A stretch of DNA of 24,248 nt from Candidatus Caccovivens faecavium (GTDB lineage: Bacteria; Bacillota; Clostridia; Christensenellales; UBA1242): NCBI GenBank assembly GCA_018715545.1, contig DVLK01000063.1, forward strand, positions 1-24,248, written 5' to 3'. Every line of letters starts with the position of its first letter. Within the stretch, counting starts at the first letter, position 1. Positions 6,923 to 13,796 of the stretch are shown here, one piece after another. The notes below the pieces were generated by a model. The model did not search any database and was not told the DNA's origin. It was given only the letters and a program-made list of their open reading frames with translations. The position numbers were made by a program, and so were the translations under genes.

Positions 6923-8278
6923 TTACTCGCAAACGAAAGCTTTGAAAGCAAGATAAGCAGAATATAAGTCTGCCTTTGAGATAAGCTCGTAAGGTGCGTG
7001 CATAGAGATAACAGGCAAGCCAACATCAAGCGTATCAATGTTAAGGCTAGCAACATACTTTGCAATTGTTCCGCCTCCACCGACATCTACCTTGCCAAGT
7101 TCAGCAGTCTGCCAAATTATGTTGTTATCTGAAAATATCTTTCTAACGATACCCACAAGTTCAGCACTTGCATCACTCCCCGCACTTTTTCCTCGTGTCC
7201 CTGTAAACTTTTTAATGACAACGCCGTGAGAGATAATTGCAGAATTTCTTGCCTCAAACACATCAGCAAAATTAGGGTCATAGCAACTTTCAACGTCGGC
7301 AGAAAGGCACTTTGAGTTTGCTCTAACTAGCCTCGTGTTTGCCTTGAAATTTTTACATATCTCTTCAAGCAAATCTTCATAGACTTTGCACTTCATTCCT
7401 GTTGTGCCCTCGCTTCCAATCTCTTCCTTATCAACAAGGATTGCCATAGAGTTATCACTTGCATCAAAAAGTGCTTTAACTGCTGGATATGCACAAGAGC
7501 GGTCGTCATGACCATAGCCCGCAATAAACGCCCTATCAAGCCCAACATCGCGCGCTTTCATTGCTGGCACGGCAGAAAGTTCCGCACTCAAAAAGTCCTC
7601 TTCCGTGATTTTATATTTCTCATTTAAAATCTTTAAAACATTTTGCTTAATCTTTTCTTTAACATCCTTATCATCGCTCGGCATTCCACCAAATACAAGG
7701 TTTAATTGCTCGCCAGAGATTATCTTTTCTCCTGTTTTTTTCATCTGCTCCTGCCCTAGATGAGGTAGAAGGTCATTGATATAGAAAACAGGTTCATCTT
7801 CCTTCTCTCCAATGTTGATTTCAACACTCGTTCCATCACGGCGAACAACCACTCCGTGAAGAGAAAGCGGAATTGTTGTCCATTGATATTTTTTAATACC
7901 GCCATAGTAGTGCGTCTTTAAAAAGCAGAAGCCGTTATCTTCATACATTGGATTAGATTTTAAATCAATGCGTGGACTATCGATATGAACACCTAAAATT
8001 CTTAGTCCATTTTCTAACTTATCATTCACTCTAAAAAGTACAACGCTCTTGCCACGATTGACAAAATAGCGTTTCTCATGTGGCAAAATCTTATCGCCAA
8101 ACTTATACTCTTTAAATCCTTCCTTCTTTGCCATTTCAACGATAATCTCGCACGCCTCTCGCTCCGTTTTTGCTTCATCCAAAAACTTTTTATATCCTTC
8201 CGCAAACTTAAAACACTCTTTTACCTCGCTCTTACTCGCTTCCTCATAAAAGTTTTTCTTTTTATATGTTAAATCCAT
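6923..8278 (-). CDS. M18 family aminopeptidase (aspartyl-type), zinc-dependent
   Basis: A 451-aa cytosolic metallopeptidase that removes N-terminal residues, typically Asp or Glu, from peptides; members form large tetrahedral dodecamers. Metal and active-site motifs are in order: GVHIDSPRID (metal His and Asp, near residue 96), VDKEEIGSEGTTG (catalytic Glu plus ligand), DVESCYDPNF (ligand Asp), GKVDVGGGGTIAKYVA and ISMHAPYELISK (C-terminal ligand His). The length is normal for the family. The start follows AAGGAGG with 4 nt spacing. It is transcribed from its own promoter, downstream of the spoIVA terminator. The family is certain; the exact substrate preference and gene name are not. Confidence 0.93.
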   Translation of the reverse strand: MDLTYKKKNFYEEASKSEVKECFKFAEGYKKFLDEAKTEREACEIIVEMAKKEGFKEYKFGDKILPHEKRYFVNRGKSVVLFRVNDKLENGLRILGVHIDSPRIDLKSNPMYEDNGFCFLKTHYYGGIKKYQWTTIPLSLHGVVVRRDGTSVEINIGEKEDEPVFYINDLLPHLGQEQMKKTGEKIISGEQLNLVFGGMPSDDKDVKEKIKQNVLKILNEKYKITEEDFLSAELSAVPAMKARDVGLDRAFIAGYGHDDRSCAYPAVKALFDASDNSMAILVDKEEIGSEGTTGMKCKVYEDLLEEICKNFKANTRLVRANSKCLSADVESCYDPNFADVFEARNSAIISHGVVIKKFTGTRGKSAGSDASAELVGIVRKIFSDNNIIWQTAELGKVDVGGGGTIAKYVASLNIDTLDVGLPVISMHAPYELISKADLYSAYLAFKAFVCE

Positions 8279-8302
8279 ACTTCCTCCTTTATATACTTAA
8301 AT

Positions 8303-8331
8303 ATTTTATCACAAAATTATATAATTAACAA
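8303..8331 (-). promoter_or_regulatory. promoter of the M18 aminopeptidase gene
   Basis: The minus strand reads TTGTTA (8326-8331), 17 bp, then TAAAAT (8303-8308) preceded by TGA, forming an extended -10. The start would be near 8296, leaving a short leader with AAGGAGG. Confidence 0.7.
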
Positions 8332-8348
8332 ACAATTTAAAAATAGGC

Positions 8349-8378
8349 AATAAAAAAGAGAAGAAAAATCCTCTCTTT
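8349..8378 (-). terminator. intrinsic terminator after spoIVA
   Basis: On the minus strand, AAAGAGAGGA and TCTTCTCTTT (8369-8378 and 8355-8364) form a 10-bp stem with a TTTT loop and a following T-run. It begins 14 nt past the spoIVA stop. Confidence 0.88.
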
Positions 8379-8391
8379 CATATAATTTTGA

Positions 8392-9870
8392 TTATAACAA
8401 AATACACAAAACTCCGCCCTTACCTTCGTTGATAATGCGACATAGTGTTTTACGCATCTTGCGTTGAGCGTCCTGTGGCATCATGACAATTTTGGAAGAG
8501 ATATTGTCGCCGACTAGGCTTGAAAGACTTTTACCGAGAAGGTTCGTTTCCCAAATCTCGCCTGGATTATTTTCAAACTGCTCGTTTAGATAGTTCACTA
8601 AGTCCTTGCTTTGCGCCTCCGTTCCGACAAGTGGAGTTACTTCTGTTTCGACATCGACTTTAATGATATGCAAACTTGGAGCACTTGCCTTAATCTTAAC
8701 GCCGTAACGGTTGCCTTGCTTCACAACCTCAGGCTCTTGAAGAGTGAATTCGCTCTGTTTTGGCACAACAATGCCGTACCCATTCTCTTCGGCGTCATTG
8801 AGCGCAGTTTTGAGTTTATCATATTCAAGTTTTGCAATGGCTAAATCTTTGATATAGGAGACAAGCTCAAAATCGTCTCTAATTTCAAAGCCACATTCCT
8901 CACTTAACACGCGATAGAAAAGATTTTCCTTTGGAATGACTGAAAAACGAATGACTCCTTCGCCCATTTCAACATTTGAGAAAGTTATTGGGTCAAATCT
9001 CTCGCTCTCAGTGAAAACAAGTGCGTCCTTTTTGGTGTCGCCAATCTTTTTAACTTCTCCGCCAAACTTTTTGATTTCGCCAACAATCTCTTTGATGATA
9101 GGGTTTGAAAATGGCAATGCCGAAATCCACTTTGGCATGCTAACCTTGATGGATGTGACAGGAAATTCTTGAAGCATCTTCTCAAAGATTCTCTCGACAT
9201 CGCCATCTTTCATCTCTTGAACGTTCATGGCAACCACCTGCGCATCATACTTTTCTGCTAAATTTTGACTAAGTCTTTTGCTGTCCGCGCTCTGTGGATT
9301 TTTGGTATTCAAAACAATCACAAAAGGCTTTCCACAATTTTTAACATCTCTCACAATATCCTCTTCCGCTTGAACATAACTATCTCTTGATAAATCAGTT
9401 ACACTACCATCAGTTGTAACCACGATGCCGATTGTCGAGTGCTCTTCAATCACCTTTTTCGTTCCAAACTCCGCTGCTTCTTCAAAAGGCATTTCCTCTT
9501 TCGACCAAGGTGTCTTAACAAGACGAGGCTTGTTGTTCTCTTCCACTCCCATCGCACCCGCAACAAGATAGCCAACACAATCTATCATTCTGACCTTCAA
9601 ATTTATCTTATCCGCAACCGCAATCTTAACCGCCTCATTAGGAACAAAGCGTGGCTGTGTTGTCATGATAGTTTTTCCATCAGCACTTTGCGGAAGTTCA
9701 TCAATTGTTCTCTTTTTGCTGTTTTCATTTTCGATATTAGGAATGACAAGTTTTTTCATAAGTTCCGAGATGAAAGTAGATTTTCCCACTCTCACAGGCC
9801 CCACCACGCCGACATATATATCACCATTGGTGCGAGTTTTAATATCTTCATATATCTGATATTTTTCCAT
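8392..9870 (-). CDS. spoIVA: stage IV sporulation protein A, spore-coat scaffold ATPase
   Basis: SpoIVA is made in the mother cell, coats the forespore membrane and polymerises using ATP to form the base layer on which the coat assembles; it is also needed for the cortex. The 492-aa product has the P-loop GPVRVGKST (near residue 24) in the conserved context GDIYVGVVGPVRVGKSTF. It also has DELPQSADGKTIMTTQPRFVPN, the MIDCVGY Walker-B-like segment, and the conserved hydrophobic C-terminal tail (GGVLCILL), which in B. subtilis is needed for membrane docking. The start is the ATG at 9870 behind GGAGG; a longer frame from 9885 starts upstream of that site. The length equals the B. subtilis protein. 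It is the clearest single sign of endospore formation here, and it lies near der-plsY, as in other Clostridia. Confidence 0.98.
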   Translation of the reverse strand: MEKYQIYEDIKTRTNGDIYVGVVGPVRVGKSTFISELMKKLVIPNIENENSKKRTIDELPQSADGKTIMTTQPRFVPNEAVKIAVADKINLKVRMIDCVGYLVAGAMGVEENNKPRLVKTPWSKEEMPFEEAAEFGTKKVIEEHSTIGIVVTTDGSVTDLSRDSYVQAEEDIVRDVKNCGKPFVIVLNTKNPQSADSKRLSQNLAEKYDAQVVAMNVQEMKDGDVERIFEKMLQEFPVTSIKVSMPKWISALPFSNPIIKEIVGEIKKFGGEVKKIGDTKKDALVFTESERFDPITFSNVEMGEGVIRFSVIPKENLFYRVLSEECGFEIRDDFELVSYIKDLAIAKLEYDKLKTALNDAEENGYGIVVPKQSEFTLQEPEVVKQGNRYGVKIKASAPSLHIIKVDVETEVTPLVGTEAQSKDLVNYLNEQFENNPGEIWETNLLGKSLSSLVGDNISSKIVMMPQDAQRKMRKTLCRIINEGKGGVLCILL

Positions 9871-9891
9871 ATAACCTCCATGCACATAATA

Positions 9892-9920
9892 AAAATATGC
9901 AAATTCTCAGGCTAATAGAA
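9892..9920 (-). promoter_or_regulatory. candidate SigE promoter of spoIVA
   Basis: The minus strand reads TTCTATT (9914-9920), exactly 14 nt, then CATATTTT (9892-9899). Against the B. subtilis SigE consensus KMATATT-N14-CATACAHT this is 5/7 and 6/8. spoIVA is a known SigE gene in B. subtilis, which raises the prior. The spacing to GGAGG and the ATG at 9870 fits. Confidence 0.5.
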
Positions 9921-10023
9921 CATAATTAAACATAAGGCTTATACAAAATTTGGAAAAATATAAGAGCATAAAAAGTAAAGAGCTTGAAAATAAAAACAAT
10001 ATCAAAAACTTATTACAAATTCT

Positions 10024-10052
10024 AAAAAAGATAGCAAATTTAATGCTATCTT
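10024..10052 (-). terminator. intrinsic terminator after the 157-aa orphan gene
   Basis: On the minus strand, AAGATAGCA pairs with TGCTATCTT (10044-10052 with 10028-10036), with a 7-nt loop and a T-run. Confidence 0.87.
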
Positions 10053-10072
10053 AAATAGAAATAATTAGAAAC

Positions 10073-10546
10073 TTATAAAGATTTTGGTTTTTCACTGCCG
10101 GCTTGTTTTAAACCTTTATGGTAAGCACTAAGCCTAGCATTAAGTTCTTCTTTATTTTTTGCTCCATAACAAACATCAAGTTCTTTTAATACATTATTTA
10201 AATCACTATCTGCACACAATCTATTCGCAAATGTAATCGAATTCCCTAAGTCACCTGCACCCCTATTATATTGACCACTAGGGTATGCTTCAGGACCATA
10301 CATACTCCATGCTTGATATTCTTTGTTTTGATTGCTATCTCGTTGTGGAAAAACAGCAACAACATAACTACCAATCACCTCAACCCCATCTTTTTTATAA
10401 CCAAAATCAAATCTAGGATTTATCATACACAAATATGCTTCTTCGTTAAATTCATTAAGAGAAAGTTCGAATTGAGCGGCTAAATCTAATTGAGCGGCTG
10501 TAATTCCTCTTTTATCTTCATGGGTTTTAAAATTATAAAATTTCAT
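10073..10546 (-). CDS. hypothetical protein, 157 aa, no family recognised
   Basis: This soluble, cytoplasmic-looking protein has no signal peptide and no membrane segment. It starts MKFYNFKTHEDKRGITAAQ behind a good AAAGGAG site and has its own strong promoter and terminator, so it is a free-standing gene. Noticeable stretches are EEAYLCMINPRFDFGY, VIGSYVVAVFPQRD, and a Trp/Tyr/Gly-rich part (YQAWSMYGPEAYPSG then YNRGAGDLG). The C-terminal third is helical and charged (NVLKELDVCYGAKNKEELNARL). I do not recognise any domain or catalytic motif. It sits between spoIVA and the der operon, where gpsA is often found in related genomes, but it is not related to gpsA. Confidence 0.75.
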   Translation of the reverse strand: MKFYNFKTHEDKRGITAAQLDLAAQFELSLNEFNEEAYLCMINPRFDFGYKKDGVEVIGSYVVAVFPQRDSNQNKEYQAWSMYGPEAYPSGQYNRGAGDLGNSITFANRLCADSDLNNVLKELDVCYGAKNKEELNARLSAYHKGLKQAGSEKPKSL

Positions 10547-10573
10547 AACAACTCCTTTATCTTATTTGATTTG

Positions 10574-10602
10574 ATTATAACATAATAAAATTAAATTTGC
10601 AA
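10574..10602 (-). promoter_or_regulatory. strong promoter of the 157-aa orphan gene
   Basis: The minus strand reads TTGCAA (10597-10602), 17 bp, then TATAAT (10574-10579) preceded by TGT, an extended -10. It lies just past the end of the mmcQ/yjbR-like gene. Confidence 0.82.
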
Positions 10603-10623
10603 TATCTTTCTTAAAATTTTCCC

Positions 10624-10983
10624 CTATTTCGTCAAGTTATAACTTAAATCGAGCAAGAAATCTAAGTCATTTTTGTCTATCACTTCTAAATTTATAGTAA
10701 GCCAATGAACTTTATTCATGTGATAGGCAACATATACGCCCTTTTTCTTCAACATATCTCCTCTAATAAGAGGGTCAGTTTTGATATCTAAGATGTCTAA
10801 ATTTTTGACTGTGCCGTTATTTTTATACCCACTAATCTTATCACTTGACACTTGCAATATGGCAGCAAACCACTTTCTGTTATGCTTATGACGAAAAATC
10901 AAAGTTTCAGAATCCTTAAACGGATTGTCTGGTATGACACCATAATTCTCTTTAACATACCTAATAAACTCTTCCTTTGTCAT
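10624..10983 (-). CDS. MmcQ/YjbR family protein
   Basis: A 119-aa member of the MmcQ/YjbR family (CyaY-like fold), small proteins sometimes called DNA-binding, whose role is unknown in most bacteria. Recognisable family traits are the N-terminal helix TKEEFIRYV, the strand-turn FRHKHNRKWFAAIL, and the C-terminal pattern in which a basic HMNKVHWLTINL segment precedes a helix (LDFLLDLSYNL). It begins 15 nt after the plsY stop, with an AAGGAAG site overlapping the plsY end, so it is the third gene of the der-plsY-mmcQ operon. No clear terminator follows it. The membership is fairly sure and the function is open. Confidence 0.85.
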   Translation of the reverse strand: MTKEEFIRYVKENYGVIPDNPFKDSETLIFRHKHNRKWFAAILQVSSDKISGYKNNGTVKNLDILDIKTDPLIRGDMLKKKGVYVAYHMNKVHWLTINLEVIDKNDLDFLLDLSYNLTK

Positions 10984-10998
10984 AACAACACAACTTCC

Positions 10999-11784
10999 TT
11001 ATTCATGCTTACTATCATTGTTTTCATTCATATTTTCAGTCGTTTTATCATTGGTATGAGAATTTTCTTCAATGACAATCTCTTCGCCCTTATCGTCACC
11101 CTCTTCCACAACAACGGCTGTCTTTTTCTTGCAAATTTTACTCATAAGGTCGACCTTATTCTCTTTGCCAGTGAAGAGCCTTACGATGTTTTTATGATGA
11201 AGTGAGAATATTAATACAACAATACACCAAATAATCACAAGTATTGGCACAAGATGTGGCACGCTCCAAACACTAAATAGGGTGGTTGAGGTTATCGCCA
11301 TGGAAAGAATGTAGATAAAAGAAATAACTGAGCCATATTTAATAACAAAAATCATAAGCAAAAAGCAGACCACAAACGCAATCAAACTCATCCAATAAAA
11401 GTGAGGATTAAAGGTGAAAAGTCCGAAAGTGCAAGCCACGCCCTTACCACCTTTAAAATTATAGTAAACAGGAAAGCAATGTCCAACAATAGCAGAAACG
11501 CCAGAGATAAAGTATGCAAGGTCGCCATAGCCCACATAGAAATGTTTCACAACAAAATAGGAAATAAGTGCAGGAAGCCCGCATTTAATAGCGTCCATAA
11601 CAAGCGTTAAAATCGCCTCGCCAAAACCGCGCGTACGAAGCATATTCATAGTGCCAGGATTGTGACTACCAACCTTTGTTATATCTTTCTTTGCAAAAGC
11701 CCAAGAGAAAATTCTTGCAAAACTGATGCTACCAATTAGATATGCACAAACAACAATTATAACAAATACCCATGCTATATTCAT
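10999..11784 (-). CDS. plsY: acyl-phosphate:glycerol-3-phosphate acyltransferase PlsY with charged C-terminal tail
   Basis: PlsY is an integral membrane enzyme that transfers an acyl group from acyl-phosphate (made by PlsX) to glycerol-3-phosphate, the first step of phospholipid synthesis. Family motifs are present: GSISFARI near residue 18, the SGNPGATN-type loop as KVGSHNPGTMN, and GHCFPVYYNFKGGKGVA. Several hydrophobic helices run to about residue 205. After the usual end comes a hydrophilic, Glu/Asn-rich tail of about 45 residues (for example VVVEEGDDKGEEIVIEE), not part of standard PlsY; total length is 261 against roughly 200. Its ATG overlaps the der stop codon (ATGA), so translation is likely coupled. 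Confidence 0.95.
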   Translation of the reverse strand: MNIAWVFVIIVVCAYLIGSISFARIFSWAFAKKDITKVGSHNPGTMNMLRTRGFGEAILTLVMDAIKCGLPALISYFVVKHFYVGYGDLAYFISGVSAIVGHCFPVYYNFKGGKGVACTFGLFTFNPHFYWMSLIAFVVCFLLMIFVIKYGSVISFIYILSMAITSTTLFSVWSVPHLVPILVIIWCIVVLIFSLHHKNIVRLFTGKENKVDLMSKICKKKTAVVVEEGDDKGEEIVIEENSHTNDKTTENMNENNDSKHE

Positions 11785-13088
11785 TCTTCCTCCTTACCTT
11801 TAAAAACAAGCTCAATTGGAGTTCCTGAAAAATCCACCTTTTCTCTCAACCTATTCTCTAAATAACGCTCGTATGAAAAGTTGATAAGTTTTGGCTCTTT
11901 GCAAAAGAACACAAACTTCGGCGGATTTGTCGACGCCTCTGTTGCATACAATATCTTCGCCCTTTGCCCATTTTTTGATGGTGGCTCAAAGTTTAAAATT
12001 GCATCCTGTAAAATATCATTTAAAACGCCTGTCGTTATCCTTCTTGACGCGTTTTCATAGACATAGTCCACCTTTTCCATTATTTCCGACAATCCCTTAC
12101 CAGTCAGTGCGGAAACATAGATAGGAACAAAGTATGACATAAAGGAAAGCTTATCTTTTAAAATTTCGCCATACTTATTCTTGTCCATTGTCTTTAAGTC
12201 CCATTTATTGACAACAACCACACTTGGCTTGCCTGCCTCATGCACATATCCTGCAATTCTTACGTCCTGCTCGGTGATTTCTTTCGATGCGTCAAACACG
12301 ATTAAAACAACATCCGCCTCATCTATCGCAAGCATACTTCTAAGCACCGAATATCCTTCCACGCTCTCTTTTTCCACCGAACGCTGACGGCGTAGTCCAG
12401 CTGTATCAACAAGATAATAATCTTTTTTGTTACATCTAAAAGGTATGGTCACAGCATCTCTTGTTGTTCCCTCTACATCACTGACAACAACTCTCTTTTT
12501 ACCAAGAAGTCTATTAATAAGTGAGGATTTTCCCACATTTGGCCGCCCAACAAGTGCAAGTTTAATGCCGTTTAGTTCCTCTTTTTGTAAATCCTTTGGA
12601 AAATATGAAGTGACCTTGTCAAGCACATCTCCAATACCCCTTCCTTGCGAACAAGAGATAGGCATAGGATCGCCAAGCCCCAGAGAGTAAAAATCATAGA
12701 GATTAGATAAATCAAAATTATCAAGTTTATTTGCCACAAGCACCACAGGAAGTTTCTTTTTCCTAAGCATGCTTGCCACACTCATATCAGCATTGGTCAC
12801 ACCAACCTTACCGTCAACAAGAAAGATTATGACATCGGCGTTATCAAGCGCCATGTCTACCTGCTCTTTAATTTCCGATTGAAAAACGTCCTCGCTTTTA
12901 TCTTCCAATCCGCCAGTGTCCACCAAAGAAAACTCCTGCCCACACCACTCAGCGTCAGCATAAATTCTGTCGCGTGTTACCCCCGCAACATCATCAACAA
13001 TAGAAATCCTTTTTCCGCAAATCTTATTAAAAAGTGTGGATTTTCCAACATTGGCTCGCCCCACAATAGCGACAATCGGCCTACTCAT
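11781..13088 (-). CDS. der: ribosome biogenesis GTPase Der (EngA)
   Basis: Der is an essential tandem-GTPase factor for 50S subunit maturation. The 435-aa protein shows both G domains: first GRANVGKSTLFN (near residue 8), GVTRDR, DTGG and NKLD; second GRPNVGKSSLIN (near residue 181), GTTRDA, DTAG and NKWD; then the KH-like C-terminal domain. The length is typical. The ATG at 13088 has no Shine-Dalgarno before it: the preceding bases are only A and T, and a promoter -10 ends 7 nt upstream, which points to a leaderless transcript. It heads the operon der-plsY-mmcQ, overlapping plsY by 4 nt. No alternative start fits the conserved N-terminus. Confidence 0.97.
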   Translation of the reverse strand: MSRPIVAIVGRANVGKSTLFNKICGKRISIVDDVAGVTRDRIYADAEWCGQEFSLVDTGGLEDKSEDVFQSEIKEQVDMALDNADVIIFLVDGKVGVTNADMSVASMLRKKKLPVVLVANKLDNFDLSNLYDFYSLGLGDPMPISCSQGRGIGDVLDKVTSYFPKDLQKEELNGIKLALVGRPNVGKSSLINRLLGKKRVVVSDVEGTTRDAVTIPFRCNKKDYYLVDTAGLRRQRSVEKESVEGYSVLRSMLAIDEADVVLIVFDASKEITEQDVRIAGYVHEAGKPSVVVVNKWDLKTMDKNKYGEILKDKLSFMSYFVPIYVSALTGKGLSEIMEKVDYVYENASRRITTGVLNDILQDAILNFEPPSKNGQRAKILYATEASTNPPKFVFFCKEPKLINFSYERYLENRLREKVDFSGTPIELVFKGKEEE

Positions 13089-13095
13089 ATATATA

Positions 13096-13124
13096 AATAT
13101 ATCACAATAGACAAAATATGTAAA
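13096..13124 (-). promoter_or_regulatory. promoter of der placed for a leaderless mRNA
   Basis: The minus strand reads TTTACA (13119-13124), 17 bp, then TATATT (13096-13101) preceded by TGA, an extended -10. Only 7 nt separate the -10 from the der ATG, so transcription should begin at or next to the A of ATG. Confidence 0.6.
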
Positions 13125-13197
13125 ATGTTTTCACAAAATAAAAATACTTAAAAAATTTTAAGTAAATTTGCGCCACAAAAATAAATTAAAAAATTTT

Positions 13198-13230
13198 AAA
13201 TAAAATGCCTAAATAACGAATATTTAGGCA
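13198..13230 (-). terminator. intrinsic terminator after the zinc-ribbon membrane protein gene
   Basis: TGCCTAAATA (13206-13215) and TATTTAGGCA (13221-13230) form a perfect 10-bp stem with a 5-nt loop. The minus strand continues TTTTATTT. It lies about 85 nt past the stop at 13315. Confidence 0.85.
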
Positions 13231-13314
13231 CTTTAATCTAAATAATAAAAACAAAAGTTGTTAAAAGTCGAATACAAATATCCTTGTAAACTTACTCTAT
13301 TAAACTCTCTTTCT

Positions 13315-13743
13315 TTACTGCTCCTTACCGCAATATTGACAAAATTTAGAATCTTTATCAATCTCTTTTCCGCAGTGCTTACAAAACATCTTTTCATCTT
13401 CTAAACCATCTTTAACTGCACTTGCAACCGTTTTTACAGCGTCCTTTGAAACATCAGCCTGCGTATTAGCAATATCTTTCAAATCTTCCCTGTTTTCATT
13501 AATTATATGTTTCTGCGTCTTTATCATAAGTTTTTGCATATTAGGCGTAAAACCAATGCTCATCATGATAATGCCAATCATAAGACCGACCATTCCACCA
13601 AACATAAAGCCTACACTTTTTTCCATTTCGCTAAAAGAATCATCCACGCAAAAAGAGGTAATAAAAAGAGCAAGTCCTGCAAGAAACAAAATTATTCCTA
13701 ATATTTTTAAAACTAAATAAATTTTTGGTAATTTTTCCTTCAT
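13315..13743 (-). CDS. two-helix membrane protein with C-terminal zinc ribbon
   Basis: A 142-aa protein. Residues about 8-30 and 45-66 are hydrophobic helices (VLKILGIILFLAGLALFI, and a Gly/Met-rich second segment). A charged helical linker follows (about 75-115), then a zinc-ribbon at the end: CKHCGKEIDKDSKFCQYCGKEQ pattern, i.e. CxxC-x10-CxxC. Such zinc-ribbon plus membrane-helix proteins are common and uncharacterised in Firmicutes; the ribbon probably faces the cytoplasm as an interaction module. The start follows AGGAG with suitable spacing, and the gene has its own promoter just after feoB. No specific function can be assigned. Confidence 0.82.
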   Translation of the reverse strand: MKEKLPKIYLVLKILGIILFLAGLALFITSFCVDDSFSEMEKSVGFMFGGMVGLMIGIIMMSIGFTPNMQKLMIKTQKHIINENREDLKDIANTQADVSKDAVKTVASAVKDGLEDEKMFCKHCGKEIDKDSKFCQYCGKEQ

Positions 13744-13760
13744 ATTTATCTCCTATATAT

Positions 13761-13788
13761 ATTTTAACAAAAATAGTAATTTTGTCAA
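13761..13788 (-). promoter_or_regulatory. promoter of the zinc-ribbon gene
   Basis: The minus strand reads TTGACA (13783-13788), 16 bp, then TAAAAT (13761-13766) preceded by TGT, an extended -10. It starts within 15 nt of the feoB stop. Confidence 0.75.
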
Positions 13789-13796
13789 GAAAATAA

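Noticed and set aside
9439..9915. 158-codon open frame on the plus strand opposite spoIVA
   Set aside because: It is antisense to a certain gene, has no SD and reads as low-complexity His/Phe/Arg-rich protein; it is a shadow of spoIVA.
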